From Erythrobacter sp. AP23 (GTDB taxonomy: Bacteria > Pseudomonadota > Alphaproteobacteria > Sphingomonadales > Sphingomonadaceae): a DNA stretch of 64,000 bases. The notes below the pieces were generated by a model, which was not told the origin of the DNA, searched no databases, and saw only the letters and a program-made list of their open reading frames with translations. Below are positions 26,443 to 34,998 of this stretch, one piece after another; the first letter of the stretch is position 1; each line of letters begins with the position of its first letter. The stretch spans positions 186,001 to 250,000 of the forward strand of contig NZ_LNBY01000018.1 in assembly GCF_001542855.1 (NCBI RefSeq). Direction: 5' to 3'. Position numbers and translations under genes: made by a program.

Positions 26443-28049
26443 GAGGCCCCGGCACCCGCTTTCGCGATGTCTTTGGCCGTAGTATAATCCGCCTTGCCGT
26501 TTGACGCGCGCAAGGCGGTTTGCGTTGGGCAAATCGCCTTGGGCGTTTTGTAACCTGCCAGTTGCTGGCGCACGTGATCCTTGATCGCTTGCGCGTCGAA
26601 GTCCGCATCCTGGGTCAAATGCACCACAGCGGTCACCGCTTCGCCCCATTTTTCGTCAGGCACCCCGACGACAAGCGCGTCGGCAATGGCGGGATGGGTT
26701 TTGAGCACTTCCTCCACCTCCTCGGGGTAAACCTTTTCACCTGCGGTGTTGATGCAGACGCTGCCGCGGCCCAGCAAGGTCAGGCTTCCATCGGATTCCA
26801 CCCGGCACCAGTCGCCCGGGATGGAGTAACGCACGCCATCGATCGTCCTGAAAGTCTTGGCCGACTTTTCCGGGTCCTTGTAGTATCCTGTGGGGATTGC
26901 GCCCTTGCGGGCAATAAAGCCGGGCACGCCGCTCCCCGCCTCGACCTTCCGGTCGTTCTCGTCGAATACGTCGCAAAATTCCCCGATCCCGAATTTCGCG
27001 GTGTTGGTGCCGCCCTGTGCGGTCGTCACCGACAAGCCGTAGCCCAGCCCTTCCGAAGCGCCAAAACTGTCCATGAGGATGACCTGGGGGATATGTTTGC
27101 ACAGGCCCGCCTTTACCTGTTTACTCCACATGACGCCGGACGAGATGATCGAAATCAGGCTGCTCGTGTCCCAGCGCTTCGGGTGGGCGTCCAGCGCCTG
27201 CAGCATGGGTTTGGCAAAAGCGTCACCGACAATGGCGATGCTCTGCACCTTGTGCTGGTCCACTGCATCCCACAATTCTTCGGCGTCGAAGGATGGATCG
27301 GACAGCGTGACGATGGCCCCGCCCGACATGAGCGTGCCGATAGCAGTAATGAACCCGGTTCCATGCATCAGCGGGCACGCCGGCAAAGTGATGCGCGCAA
27401 GCTCGCCCTGCTTCACCAGGGCCACCATTTCCTCCATGGTCTGGGGAACCGGACCCAGCAGCTTTTGCGCGTCGAGCTGAGCCTTGCGCATATCATCGTG
27501 TCGCCACATCACGCCCTTGGGCATGCCGGTGGTACCGCCTGTATATATGAACAGCAGGTCATCGGGGGAACGCTCGATATCGAGAGGCGCGCCGTTACCT
27601 TCTACAAGTTTTTCGTAAGGAAGCGCGAAGGAAGCGATCTGCGAAGCATCGCCGATTTCTACAAATGTATGAACCTTGGTCAACCGTTCCTTCAGTTCAA
27701 GAATGCAGTCGCGGAACTCGGAACTGTAAACAATTACCTCGCTATCGGAATCGTCGAAGATGTAGAAAACCTCCTCGGGACGGTAACGATAATTGATGTT
27801 CACGTGCGTGAGGCGGCCCTTGAAGCACGCGGCCATCAATTCCCCGTATTCGGGACGGTTGCGCATGTAGAAGGCTATCTTCGCCCCGTCGCCTGCACCT
27901 TGCGCGCGCAGATTGCGCGCCAAATTGTTCGAACGCTTCGACATTTCGGGCCAGCTAATGATCCGGTCGCCGTGAATCAGCGCCGGAGCATCTTCTGGGA
28001 CCGCAGGCTCGATTGCATCAAGGATGTCGCCAAGGTTCCAGTCGATCAC
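26439..28049 (-). CDS. AMP-dependent acyl-CoA synthetase (FadD-like)
   Basis: This is a 536-residue ANL-superfamily ligase. It has the P-loop-like motif LLFIYTGGTTGMPKGVMWRH, the substrate/AMP region IPGDWCRVESDGSLTLLGRG with VCINTAGEKVYPEEVEE, and the catalytic lysine segment SNGKADY near the C-terminus. It should activate a carboxylic acid to its CoA ester, the entry step for the dehydrogenases and the thiolase-like protein in the same operon. It resembles the FadD branch used for steroid and terpenoid acids, though I cannot set specificity from sequence. The BVMO gene overlaps its stop. The dehydrogenase stop lies 63 bp upstream of its start. Confidence 0.87.
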   Translation of the reverse strand: MIDWNLGDILDAIEPAVPEDAPALIHGDRIISWPEMSKRSNNLARNLRAQGAGDGAKIAFYMRNRPEYGELMAACFKGRLTHVNINYRYRPEEVFYIFDDSDSEVIVYSSEFRDCILELKERLTKVHTFVEIGDASQIASFALPYEKLVEGNGAPLDIERSPDDLLFIYTGGTTGMPKGVMWRHDDMRKAQLDAQKLLGPVPQTMEEMVALVKQGELARITLPACPLMHGTGFITAIGTLMSGGAIVTLSDPSFDAEELWDAVDQHKVQSIAIVGDAFAKPMLQALDAHPKRWDTSSLISIISSGVMWSKQVKAGLCKHIPQVILMDSFGASEGLGYGLSVTTAQGGTNTAKFGIGEFCDVFDENDRKVEAGSGVPGFIARKGAIPTGYYKDPEKSAKTFRTIDGVRYSIPGDWCRVESDGSLTLLGRGSVCINTAGEKVYPEEVEEVLKTHPAIADALVVGVPDEKWGEAVTAVVHLTQDADFDAQAIKDHVRQQLAGYKTPKAICPTQTALRASNGKADYTTAKDIAKAGAGAS

Positions 28050-28112
28050 GTATTAATTCCTCTCTCCTTGGTGGCCACGATTTTGTCGGTAGCGTGCGCC
28101 TAATTCATCGTC

Positions 28113-29204
28113 TCATGCGACCTGCGTCCACCCCTGCAAGGCCGCTGCTTCGGCCCGGACCGCTTCGGGACCGCCCAGAACCTGGCGGTCGAAACCGATT
28201 CGCTTGAACCAGAAATGCAGACCTAGGAGATCGGTAAAACCCATCCCCCCATGCACCTCGGTTGAGGTTCGGGCGACAAAACGGTGGACTTCGCCCGTAT
28301 GTGATTTGGCATGGCATGCCACCAGCGAAGCCTCGTCGGGCGTCGCATCGAACGCATGGGCGGCATACCAGACCAGCGAACGGCATGGTTCATGGCGGGC
28401 AGCCATTTCCGCGCACATATGCTTGACCGCCTGGAAGCTGCCGATCACTCGTCCGAACTGTTCGCGCTGCCCGGCATAGTCGACCGCTTTTTCGATCATA
28501 GCCTGGCCCGCACCGAGGCTATCGGCGGCCAGGAGCACCCGGCCGGCGTCCCGCAGGCGCCTGACTGTGGCCCCACCATCGTCCGCGAGAGCCTCGCCCG
28601 CTACGCCAGAAAACCGCAGCTCCCCTACGCTCCGGGTGCGGTCGATCGTTTTGAGAGCAACCTTCTCCAGACCCGCAGCATCGCCAGCTACGAAGTGCAT
28701 ACGACCGGCGGTATCGGCTACCAGAAACGCGTCGGCTTCCAGGAAGTCGAGCGCGAACAAAGCCGTTCCGTCGAGCTTTGCGCCGTCGAAGTCCACGCCT
28801 GCCCGGTCCCGGATCTCCACCGTTTCCGCGATCGCGACGGCGATTTGCGCCTCGCCCTTCGCTATCCTCGGCAGCCAGTGCGCCTTCAACTCCTCGCTAC
28901 CGCCCTGTGCCAGCGCAAGGGGTGCCAGTACATGGGCACCGATAAAAGCCACCGGCGCGACGGCATAGCCGAGCTGCTCGGCCACAACGGCGGCATCGAG
29001 CATTGTCATCCCGAGCCCGTCATGTTGCTCGGGAACCATCATTCCCCAAATGCCGATTTCGCCCAGCGCCGAACGCACGTTGTCGCTGAAGGGAACCGAG
29101 CCCTCCGCGCATTCGCGCACATGATCGAGCGGACAAGTATCAGCAAGAGTGCGGCTGATCGCGTCGCAGAGCATCTCCTGGTCTTGCGAAAGTCCGAAAT
29201 CCAT
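28113..29204 (-). CDS. Acyl-CoA dehydrogenase, small subunit of a pair
   Basis: This 363-residue acyl-CoA dehydrogenase-fold protein starts MDFGLSQDQEMLCDAISRTL. It has GMMVPEQHDGLGMTMLDAAV and an N-terminal helical domain, and it ends with the STEVHGGMGFTDLLGLHFWF segment. Like the other small partner genes here it lacks the GYSEPGAGSD core. Its start overlaps the stop of the larger dehydrogenase (TGATG), which suggests equal production of two subunits. It probably forms a heterotetramer that oxidises a bulky acyl-CoA. Confidence 0.83.
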   Translation of the reverse strand: MDFGLSQDQEMLCDAISRTLADTCPLDHVRECAEGSVPFSDNVRSALGEIGIWGMMVPEQHDGLGMTMLDAAVVAEQLGYAVAPVAFIGAHVLAPLALAQGGSEELKAHWLPRIAKGEAQIAVAIAETVEIRDRAGVDFDGAKLDGTALFALDFLEADAFLVADTAGRMHFVAGDAAGLEKVALKTIDRTRSVGELRFSGVAGEALADDGGATVRRLRDAGRVLLAADSLGAGQAMIEKAVDYAGQREQFGRVIGSFQAVKHMCAEMAARHEPCRSLVWYAAHAFDATPDEASLVACHAKSHTGEVHRFVARTSTEVHGGMGFTDLLGLHFWFKRIGFDRQVLGGPEAVRAEAAALQGWTQVA

Positions 29205-30454
29205 CAGGCGGCTCCCTTATTCTGCCCGCTTGCAACGGCCGTCGCCTGTTCGGCCGCGGGAGGCGTTGCGAACTTGGGTTCGCGCGGCATTTCCAGCCCG
29301 CGTTCGGCGATGATGTTCTTCTGGATCTGGGCGGTGCCTCCACCGATGATCAGACCAAGCTGGAACATGTAGTTCCACTGCCAGGCACCGTCTTCGCGCT
29401 CGCGCTCGCTTCCGTGATAGAGTATGCCCATCTCGCCCATTGCGTCGATCGCGAGCGCGGAAATCTGATGGGCGAGCTCACAGCTCTGCAGCTTCACGAC
29501 AAGTTTCGCCATGCCGCCGGCATCCCCCCTAAGGCTGTTCGACAGGATGCGCATGCCGTTGAATTTCATCGCCGCGACTTCGGCTTGCAATGCAACCAGC
29601 CGGTCACGCAGAACGGCGTTGTCCATTGCGCAACCCTGGCCGATGCGTTCTTTTTGCATCAGCCTGACCAGCGCCTGGAGCCGGTTTTCCAGTGCATCGG
29701 GGTCGCCCAGCATGCCACGTTCATGGCCCAGTGTGGCATTGGCCACGTACCACCCCTGCCCGCGCTGCCCGACGATCTGATCCAGGGGAACCCGCACGTC
29801 GGTAAAGAACGTTTCATTGAACTCGGCATGACCGGTCATGGTCTTGAGTGGTCGGACCTCGATCCCTGGTGTGTCCATCGAGAAGATCAAGTAGGAGATG
29901 CCGCCGTGCTTGGGCGCGTCCGGTTCGGTCCGCACAAGGCAAAAGATCATGTCCGCCTGCTTGGCCGTGCTGGTCCAGATCTTCTGTCCGTTGATGACAA
30001 AGTCGCCATTTTCGACGCGGGCGCTGGTCTTGAGCGCGGCGAGGTCCGATCCCGCTCCAGGTTCCGAATATCCCTGACACCAGACTATCTCGCCATTAAG
30101 GGTCGGCTCGATCCATTGCCGTTTCTGGGCTTCGGTTCCGAGTTCCAGCAGCGTGGGAACGAGCATGGAAATGCCCTGGTTCGCAAGGCCTGCGGGGATG
30201 CCAGCGCGCGAAAATTCCTCGGCAATGATCCGCGATTTCAGGATGTCCGGCTCGGCTCCGTATCCGCCGTATTCTTTGGGAATCGTGCGCGCGGTGTAAC
30301 CATGCAGGATCAACAGCTGTTGCCATTCGACGGCTTCGGGGGAAGGGCGCGCGGCACGGCCTTGGCCATCGGGTGCGCGGTGACCGTGGGTTTGCAGGAA
30401 CTGGCGCACTTCCTCGCGAAACACGTCATACTGGGGTCCGTAGTCGAGATCCAT
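29204..30454 (-). CDS. Acyl-CoA dehydrogenase, large subunit of a pair
   Basis: This 416-residue enzyme has RTIPKEYGGYGAEPD, WCQGYSEPGAGSDLAALKT, INGQKIWTSTAKQADM and IIGGGTAQIQKNIIAERGLE. Gly replaces the usual catalytic Glu of the medium-chain YEGT motif. It is adjacent to and overlaps the smaller dehydrogenase gene, like the two other pairs in this window. The likely job is a dehydrogenation of the CoA ester made by the synthetase two genes downstream. Confidence 0.86.
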   Translation of the reverse strand: MDLDYGPQYDVFREEVRQFLQTHGHRAPDGQGRAARPSPEAVEWQQLLILHGYTARTIPKEYGGYGAEPDILKSRIIAEEFSRAGIPAGLANQGISMLVPTLLELGTEAQKRQWIEPTLNGEIVWCQGYSEPGAGSDLAALKTSARVENGDFVINGQKIWTSTAKQADMIFCLVRTEPDAPKHGGISYLIFSMDTPGIEVRPLKTMTGHAEFNETFFTDVRVPLDQIVGQRGQGWYVANATLGHERGMLGDPDALENRLQALVRLMQKERIGQGCAMDNAVLRDRLVALQAEVAAMKFNGMRILSNSLRGDAGGMAKLVVKLQSCELAHQISALAIDAMGEMGILYHGSEREREDGAWQWNYMFQLGLIIGGGTAQIQKNIIAERGLEMPREPKFATPPAAEQATAVASGQNKGAA

Positions 30455-30460
30455 CTTGGT

Positions 30461-30937
30461 CTATCCTTCTGCGCGCGCGATCGCGACGGGTCGGAATACT
30501 GGCAGGCGAAAATCTTCGGAGATCGGCTCGAAATCCAGCGTGACCGGCAGATCGAGCTCAAGCTCGTCGAGCGCGCAATCGACCAGCCGGGTTGCCATGC
30601 GCACTCCCTCCTCCAGTTCCACCACCGCAGCGATGAAGGGAATCTCGCCGGCGAAGGCGGGATGCAGTGCCTGATGGGTCACCGTCCAGGAAAACAGCGT
30701 GCCATTGCCGGTGCTACGCTCCCACGACCACTCAGGAGAACCGCATCGGGCGCACATATAGCGCGGCAAATGCCGAAAACTGCCGCATCCTTCGCACTGC
30801 TGGAAGTAAAGGTTGCCGTCCTGACACCGGTTCCAGAATTCCTGCTCCACCGGATCCTGCGGGCGCGGCTTTGGCTTGGCTGGTGCGGCCTGCGCCGAGG
30901 GGCGCATCTTGGGCGGCAGATCTTTCTCGTCGCTCAC
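30461..30937 (-). CDS. DUF35 Zn-ribbon/OB-fold acyl-CoA-associated protein
   Basis: This 158-residue protein has a Zn-ribbon with Cys at residues 48, 51, 62 and 65 (CEGCGSF and CARCGSP). An OB-fold domain ([37 protein letters not shown]) follows. DUF35 proteins bind and support thiolase-fold partners. In the steroid side-chain aldolases (Ltp2 with ChsH2-DUF35) and in polyketide-like thiolases the two genes are adjacent, as here. Its start overlaps the thiolase stop (ATGA), a strong hint of a stoichiometric complex. Confidence 0.83.
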   Translation of the reverse strand: MSDEKDLPPKMRPSAQAAPAKPKPRPQDPVEQEFWNRCQDGNLYFQQCEGCGSFRHLPRYMCARCGSPEWSWERSTGNGTLFSWTVTHQALHPAFAGEIPFIAAVVELEEGVRMATRLVDCALDELELDLPVTLDFEPISEDFRLPVFRPVAIARAEG

Positions 30938-32106
30938 GCAAACCTCCTCAAAATCGCTATACTGCCGTCACCCAGATCGCCCCAGCCGGTCACCAGGCCG
31001 GTCTGGGCGCCTTCGACCTGCCGCTCCCCACAATCGTGGCGCAACTGACGCACCGCCTCGACGACATGGTTCAGTCCCCAAACATGGGCCTCGCTCAGCA
31101 GGCCGCCATGGGTGTTGACGGGATAGCGCCCGCCCAGCTCGATCTGGCCATTCGCGACGAACTCTGCCTGTCCACCTGGTTCGCAATAGCCCAGGGCCTC
31201 CAGCTGCAGGAGAACCACGTAGGTGAAGCAGTCGTAGATCTGCAGAAAATCCATGTCTTCGCGATCGACCCCCGCCATTTCGAACGCGCGCGGCGCGGCG
31301 TAGCTCAGGCCGATCTTGAAGGGGTCGGGACGCGAAGGGATATCGTCGGCGGGGTAAGGATGCCCTTCAGCCGCACCGGCGATGCTCACGGGAACATGCG
31401 GCATGTCCCTGGCGCGGTCCATTCGCGAAACCACGACTGCGCATGCCCCGTCAGTCTCCAGACAGCAATCGTAGAGGCGAAAGGGTTCGGATATCCAGCG
31501 CGCGGAATGGTAGGTTTCGGCATCCAGTTCCCGGCCATAAGTGAAGGCCTGCGGATTCATCTGCGCATGGCGACGGCACGCCAGTGCAACGGCCGCCATC
31601 GCTTCCGGGCCGATATCGTAAATTCGGGAGTGCCGGGTGGCGAGCCAGGCATACATCTGCACCGGCAGGAACACGCCATACGGAATGTAATAGCCTTGGA
31701 TCGTATTCGTCAGGGTGTTCATGTTCATCGGCCGCGTCGGCGGTGCGCCAGGCTTGGGCCGCAAGGCGGAATAACCGTTCCACCCGAGCGTCACCAGCAC
31801 ATGGTCGCATAAGCCGCTGGCAATTGCCATCGCGGCGTTCTGGAGTGCCGTGGTAGGGCTCGCCCCGCCCATGTGGACCGTAGAGGCATAGCGCAGAACT
31901 TCGATACCGAGGTTAGCCGCCATCTCTTCCGAGGTGGTGTAGATCGGCGGAGGAACCATGCCGTCGATATCCGACGGCTTCAGCCCTGCATCTGCTATGG
32001 CTTTGCGCGATGCTTCCAGCATCATGTCGACCGCGGTTTTCTCGGTGCCTTTCACGAAAGCGGTTTCGCCCACTCCGGTGATGGCCGATTTGTCGCTTAA
32101 GCTCAT
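30934..32106 (-). CDS. Thiolase-fold enzyme of the SCP-x/Ltp2 lipid-transfer type
   Basis: This 390-residue thiolase-fold protein has N-terminal [40 protein letters not shown], and a C-terminal [20 protein letters not shown]. Classical thiolases have a Cys nucleophile in a CxSG segment near residue 90 and a GHP..TG segment near the end. Here the region reads GGASPTTAL with no Cys and the late motif is diverged. This is the pattern of Ltp2-like aldolases, which cleave by retro-aldol instead of thiolysis. Paired with the DUF35 gene, side-chain C-C cleavage of a beta-hydroxy acyl-CoA is the leading reading. A synthase role cannot be ruled out. Confidence 0.8.
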   Translation of the reverse strand: MSLSDKSAITGVGETAFVKGTEKTAVDMMLEASRKAIADAGLKPSDIDGMVPPPIYTTSEEMAANLGIEVLRYASTVHMGGASPTTALQNAAMAIASGLCDHVLVTLGWNGYSALRPKPGAPPTRPMNMNTLTNTIQGYYIPYGVFLPVQMYAWLATRHSRIYDIGPEAMAAVALACRRHAQMNPQAFTYGRELDAETYHSARWISEPFRLYDCCLETDGACAVVVSRMDRARDMPHVPVSIAGAAEGHPYPADDIPSRPDPFKIGLSYAAPRAFEMAGVDREDMDFLQIYDCFTYVVLLQLEALGYCEPGGQAEFVANGQIELGGRYPVNTHGGLLSEAHVWGLNHVVEAVRQLRHDCGERQVEGAQTGLVTGWGDLGDGSIAILRRFA

Positions 32107-32795
32107 GCCTGCCTGACCGCCTGGTAATCGCGTTCGAGCTGTTCGGAAAGAGCGCGCACCCTCTGATAGGTCTCCGGCGGACGCAGTCGCAACCCGCGGC
32201 GGACATCCTCCAACGGACGATCAAGATTTTCTTCCCAGTAGAAGGTGGTCAGATCGGCTGCAGCCCGGCCCCGGCGCCACGCTTCAAATGCAGCGCGCGC
32301 CACTGGCAACTGGGCAGCTTCCAGTTTCATCTTGGGAATGCCGACGCCCAAGATGAAAGCGATCCCGTGATTATAGAATTGCGCGTTTCCGAAGGACAGC
32401 ACGCACAATTCGCCCAGTGCGTCCCTGCCGTATCCGGCGACGACATGAAACAGGTCATGCGAATCGCGAAGGCGCCGACGATAGAGGGAAACATCGGGGT
32501 CGCCGAGGTCCTCCAGACCTCCGGCCTCGCTGGCTTCCGCCAGACCTTCTGCTGTCAGACCCTCCCCGTAAACAAAATCGAGGTAGGCTCGGCCAAGCGT
32601 GCCAGACGCACAGGTCGCAAGGCGTTTGCGATCGCACAAGGTTTCAAGTAGGTCGGCCCGGTCGGAAGCGATACGCCGCCCATCGCTCGACTTCATGAAG
32701 CGATTGAAATTCCGATAATAGGAATTGCCCGACAATGCCTTGACGATACGGAACACCTGCTCCGTATCCTCCCTGTCGGCAATCAACTGCCTCAT
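32103..32795 (-). CDS. Coq4-like protein in a catabolic operon
   Basis: This 230-residue protein carries the Coq4 metal motif HDxxHx11[18 protein letters not shown], about residues 113-129. The surrounding helical segments and the late [14 protein letters not shown] resemble the family. Yeast and human COQ4 act in ubiquinone biosynthesis and have been linked to oxidative decarboxylation at ring C1, from memory and not checked here. Its presence between a thiolase-like gene (ATGA overlap) and a flavin oxidoreductase gene points to a catabolic role on a hydrophobic substrate rather than housekeeping CoQ synthesis. No biochemical function can be assigned from sequence. Confidence 0.72.
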   Translation of the reverse strand: MRQLIADREDTEQVFRIVKALSGNSYYRNFNRFMKSSDGRRIASDRADLLETLCDRKRLATCASGTLGRAYLDFVYGEGLTAEGLAEASEAGGLEDLGDPDVSLYRRRLRDSHDLFHVVAGYGRDALGELCVLSFGNAQFYNHGIAFILGVGIPKMKLEAAQLPVARAAFEAWRRGRAAADLTTFYWEENLDRPLEDVRRGLRLRPPETYQRVRALSEQLERDYQAVRQA

Positions 32796-32875
32796 TGCCC
32801 CAGCGCTCTGAGAGGCTCTACGGGGCGGCGCAATTCATGACCTTTGGCGTAAGCCATCTTCTTGCCTCCTGCGCT

Positions 32876-34018
32876 TCACTTGTAGATGCCAGCGGACGCC
32901 AACGCCTTCTCGGCTCCATCGACCAGGTCGCGCATCACTTCGGCGGCAGGCCGGATCGAATCGATCAGGCCGATGCCTTGCCCCGCGAAGCCGGGGATGA
33001 CATCCTTGCGCTCTGCCTTGATCCCGGAGGCCATGACCGGGCCGGAGATCATCGACTGATAGGGCATCGGCAGAGGCTCCTTTCCGGCCTGCACCCAGGC
33101 GTCGGCCCATTTGTTACGGATCATGCGCGCCGGTTTGCCGGTAAGCGATCGACTAACGACCGTATCGGCATCGCCGCTTTCGGTGATCGCCTCTTTCTGG
33201 AAGCGCTCGATGCCCGCTTCCTCGGTCGCGAGAAATGCCGTGCCGACCCACGCGCCCTCTGCCCCCAGCATCATCGCAGCGGCAACACCCCGGCCATCCG
33301 AGATACCGCCGGCCCCAAGGACAGGAACACGATCGCCAACGGCGTCGACCACCTGGGGAATCAAGGAAATAGTCCCGATCGGCGAGTTGTGACCTCCGCC
33401 ATCGTGCCCTTGCGCGACGATCATGTCGATGCCCGACCCGACGACCTGTTCGGCGTGCTTGACCTTGCCGATCACCGCCATGACCTTGGTGCCATTGGCA
33501 TGGAGCCGATCCATCCACGGTTCAGGATTGCCAAGGCCGGCAGCATAAACCGGCACCTTTTCCTCGATCACCACTTCCATCTGCGCCTCAAAGAATTCCT
33601 TCGAGAACAACTGCGGGCCGCCCTTGCCCATTTCAGGCGCGCCCGCCGCCCGCATGGCGGCGGCAGCATCGACCTCCGGAAGCTCTTCACGATCCATGAA
33701 GTCGCGCGCGAACTGCTGATATTCACCCATCAGATCCATGGGATTTTGGGGTGCAGCACCGCTTTGAGGGGCAGAGCCGCGCCTGACCGACGCGGGGAGC
33801 AGCGTATCGACACCGAAAGGTTTGTCGGTCAATTCCCGGGTCTGGCGAATCCAGTCACGCAACTGATCGGGCGAACACGCCGCGGCACCCAGGACCCCGA
33901 GCCCGCCGGCATTCGAAACCGCAGCCGCCAGCGCCGGAACGCTCGCTCCGCCCATCCCGGCAAGCAGGATCGGGTACCGGATCCCCAGCATTTCGCATAT
34001 TCGGCTCTTCAACGCCAT
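32876..34018 (-). CDS. NAD(P)H/FMN oxidoreductase of the nitronate monooxygenase family
   Basis: This 380-residue TIM-barrel flavoprotein starts ALKSRICEMLGIRYPILLAG and has AAVSNAGGLGVLGAAACSPD. The QGHDGGGHNSPIGTISLIPQ segment is followed by the FMN-phosphate loop LGAGGISDGRGVAAAMMLGA. The family includes 2-nitropropane dioxygenases and also IpdC-type reductases that act in actinobacterial steroid ring catabolism. Since the neighbours are CoA-ester catabolic genes and not nitro-compound genes, a steroid- or terpenoid-ring reductase role is at least as likely as nitronate oxidation. It is the first enzyme gene of the minus-strand run. Confidence 0.82.
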   Translation of the reverse strand: MALKSRICEMLGIRYPILLAGMGGASVPALAAAVSNAGGLGVLGAAACSPDQLRDWIRQTRELTDKPFGVDTLLPASVRRGSAPQSGAAPQNPMDLMGEYQQFARDFMDREELPEVDAAAAMRAAGAPEMGKGGPQLFSKEFFEAQMEVVIEEKVPVYAAGLGNPEPWMDRLHANGTKVMAVIGKVKHAEQVVGSGIDMIVAQGHDGGGHNSPIGTISLIPQVVDAVGDRVPVLGAGGISDGRGVAAAMMLGAEGAWVGTAFLATEEAGIERFQKEAITESGDADTVVSRSLTGKPARMIRNKWADAWVQAGKEPLPMPYQSMISGPVMASGIKAERKDVIPGFAGQGIGLIDSIRPAAEVMRDLVDGAEKALASAGIYK

Positions 34019-34068
34019 TCTTCCTCTCCAGCCACTTGCCTAAACGCACACTCAAACTATTGAAAATT

Positions 34069-34797
34069 CTACAGCTGCCCCCACCGCACCCGCTGCGAGA
34101 CCAGCTCGGGGCTGCGCTCCGAAAGATAGACGGCAGAGCCGGCCACCAACCGGCTCATTGCTTGACGGGCCGCGGCGCTGTCGCCAGTCCGCACTGCCTC
34201 GAGCACCCGCACCAGAAACTTCATCTGCACCGCCCGTTCCTGTGCCGAATATCCCAGCGAATGGGAAAACTCGCGGGTCAACAGATGCATCGCAGAGGTC
34301 AGCAAACCGAACAGCGGATTGCCGCTCGCCCAACCCAACAAGTCGTGAAATCTGCGATTAAGTTCCTCGAATTGATCAGAGGCTTCATGATGCCTCAATT
34401 CCGCCAGACACCCTGCCAACGCGCTGAGATCAGCGGTAGTTGCACGCTGGGCTGCATACCCTGCGACATCGGGAGCAATTGCTTCGCGCAATTCAAGCAA
34501 ACCACGCAAATCGGCTTCCATGAAATGCAGAATCAATGACAAACTGCTTGCAAAATCGCCGGTCTGCGGACGGGCTACGACGGGACCTCCACCACGGCCG
34601 AGCTGGAGATGGATGACCCCTTGCAATTCCAGGAACCGCAAAGCCTCCCGCAAAGTTGCGCGCGCAACCTCGTAACGCGCGAGCATTTCATCCTCGCGCG
34701 GAAGCCTGTCACCCGGGTTATGGCGACCCGCCTCGATGTCCCGCACGATGCTTTGCGCAAGAGAAAGGGCACGCTTGGCCTTCTTCACCGCTGACAT
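34069..34797 (-). CDS. GntR/FadR-type transcriptional regulator with FCD domain
   Basis: This repressor has 242 residues from ATG 34797. The longer frame from 34875 adds 26 poorly supported residues. The winged HTH has GDRLPREDEMLARYEVARAT and LREALRFLELQGVI. The FCD ligand domain follows, with helical metal-binding-type residues in LLELREAIAPDVAGYAAQRA and a late LEAVRTGDSAAARQAMSRLV. FadR-family proteins often respond to acyl-CoA or carboxylate intermediates. It is head-to-head with the P450 gene, and the 200-bp gap is the likely control point for both the minus operon and the plus operon. Confidence 0.85.
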   Translation of the reverse strand: MSAVKKAKRALSLAQSIVRDIEAGRHNPGDRLPREDEMLARYEVARATLREALRFLELQGVIHLQLGRGGGPVVARPQTGDFASSLSLILHFMEADLRGLLELREAIAPDVAGYAAQRATTADLSALAGCLAELRHHEASDQFEELNRRFHDLLGWASGNPLFGLLTSAMHLLTREFSHSLGYSAQERAVQMKFLVRVLEAVRTGDSAAARQAMSRLVAGSAVYLSERSPELVSQRVRWGQL

Positions 34798-34998
34798 CCG
34801 CCACTCATCAGCACACCCGCACCTCTCGAATAAAAAGTATAAGGATATTAGCAAACCTTCGTTGGATCGGCACACTATCCGATGGGATTGGTGTCTGCAA
34901 GGGACTAAAAGAGTATACGATTTATTGACTGCACGAGATGTCTCCCTTAAGGATGACTGAAGGCCGATCAGGCCTGAGATGTAGAAGGAATAGTTCTT
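34798..34998. promoter_or_regulatory. Divergent control region between the regulator and the P450 operon
   Basis: This 201-bp AT-richer gap separates divergently transcribed genes. An inverted repeat AGGCC-GATCA-GGCCT (34961-34975) sits 24 bases upstream of the P450 ATG and may be an operator. GTAGAAGGAATAG is the ribosome site. I do not see a certain -35/-10. Confidence 0.45.

Noticed and set aside
26443..26649. Upstream extension of the BVMO frame
   Set aside because: It lies within the synthetase gene; the GTG at 26442 leaves only a short leader before the Rossmann motif.
29414..31048. A 544-codon plus-strand frame opposite a dehydrogenase and the DUF35 gene
   Set aside because: Antisense of genes with clear family motifs; low-complexity His/Arg/Leu-rich sequence.
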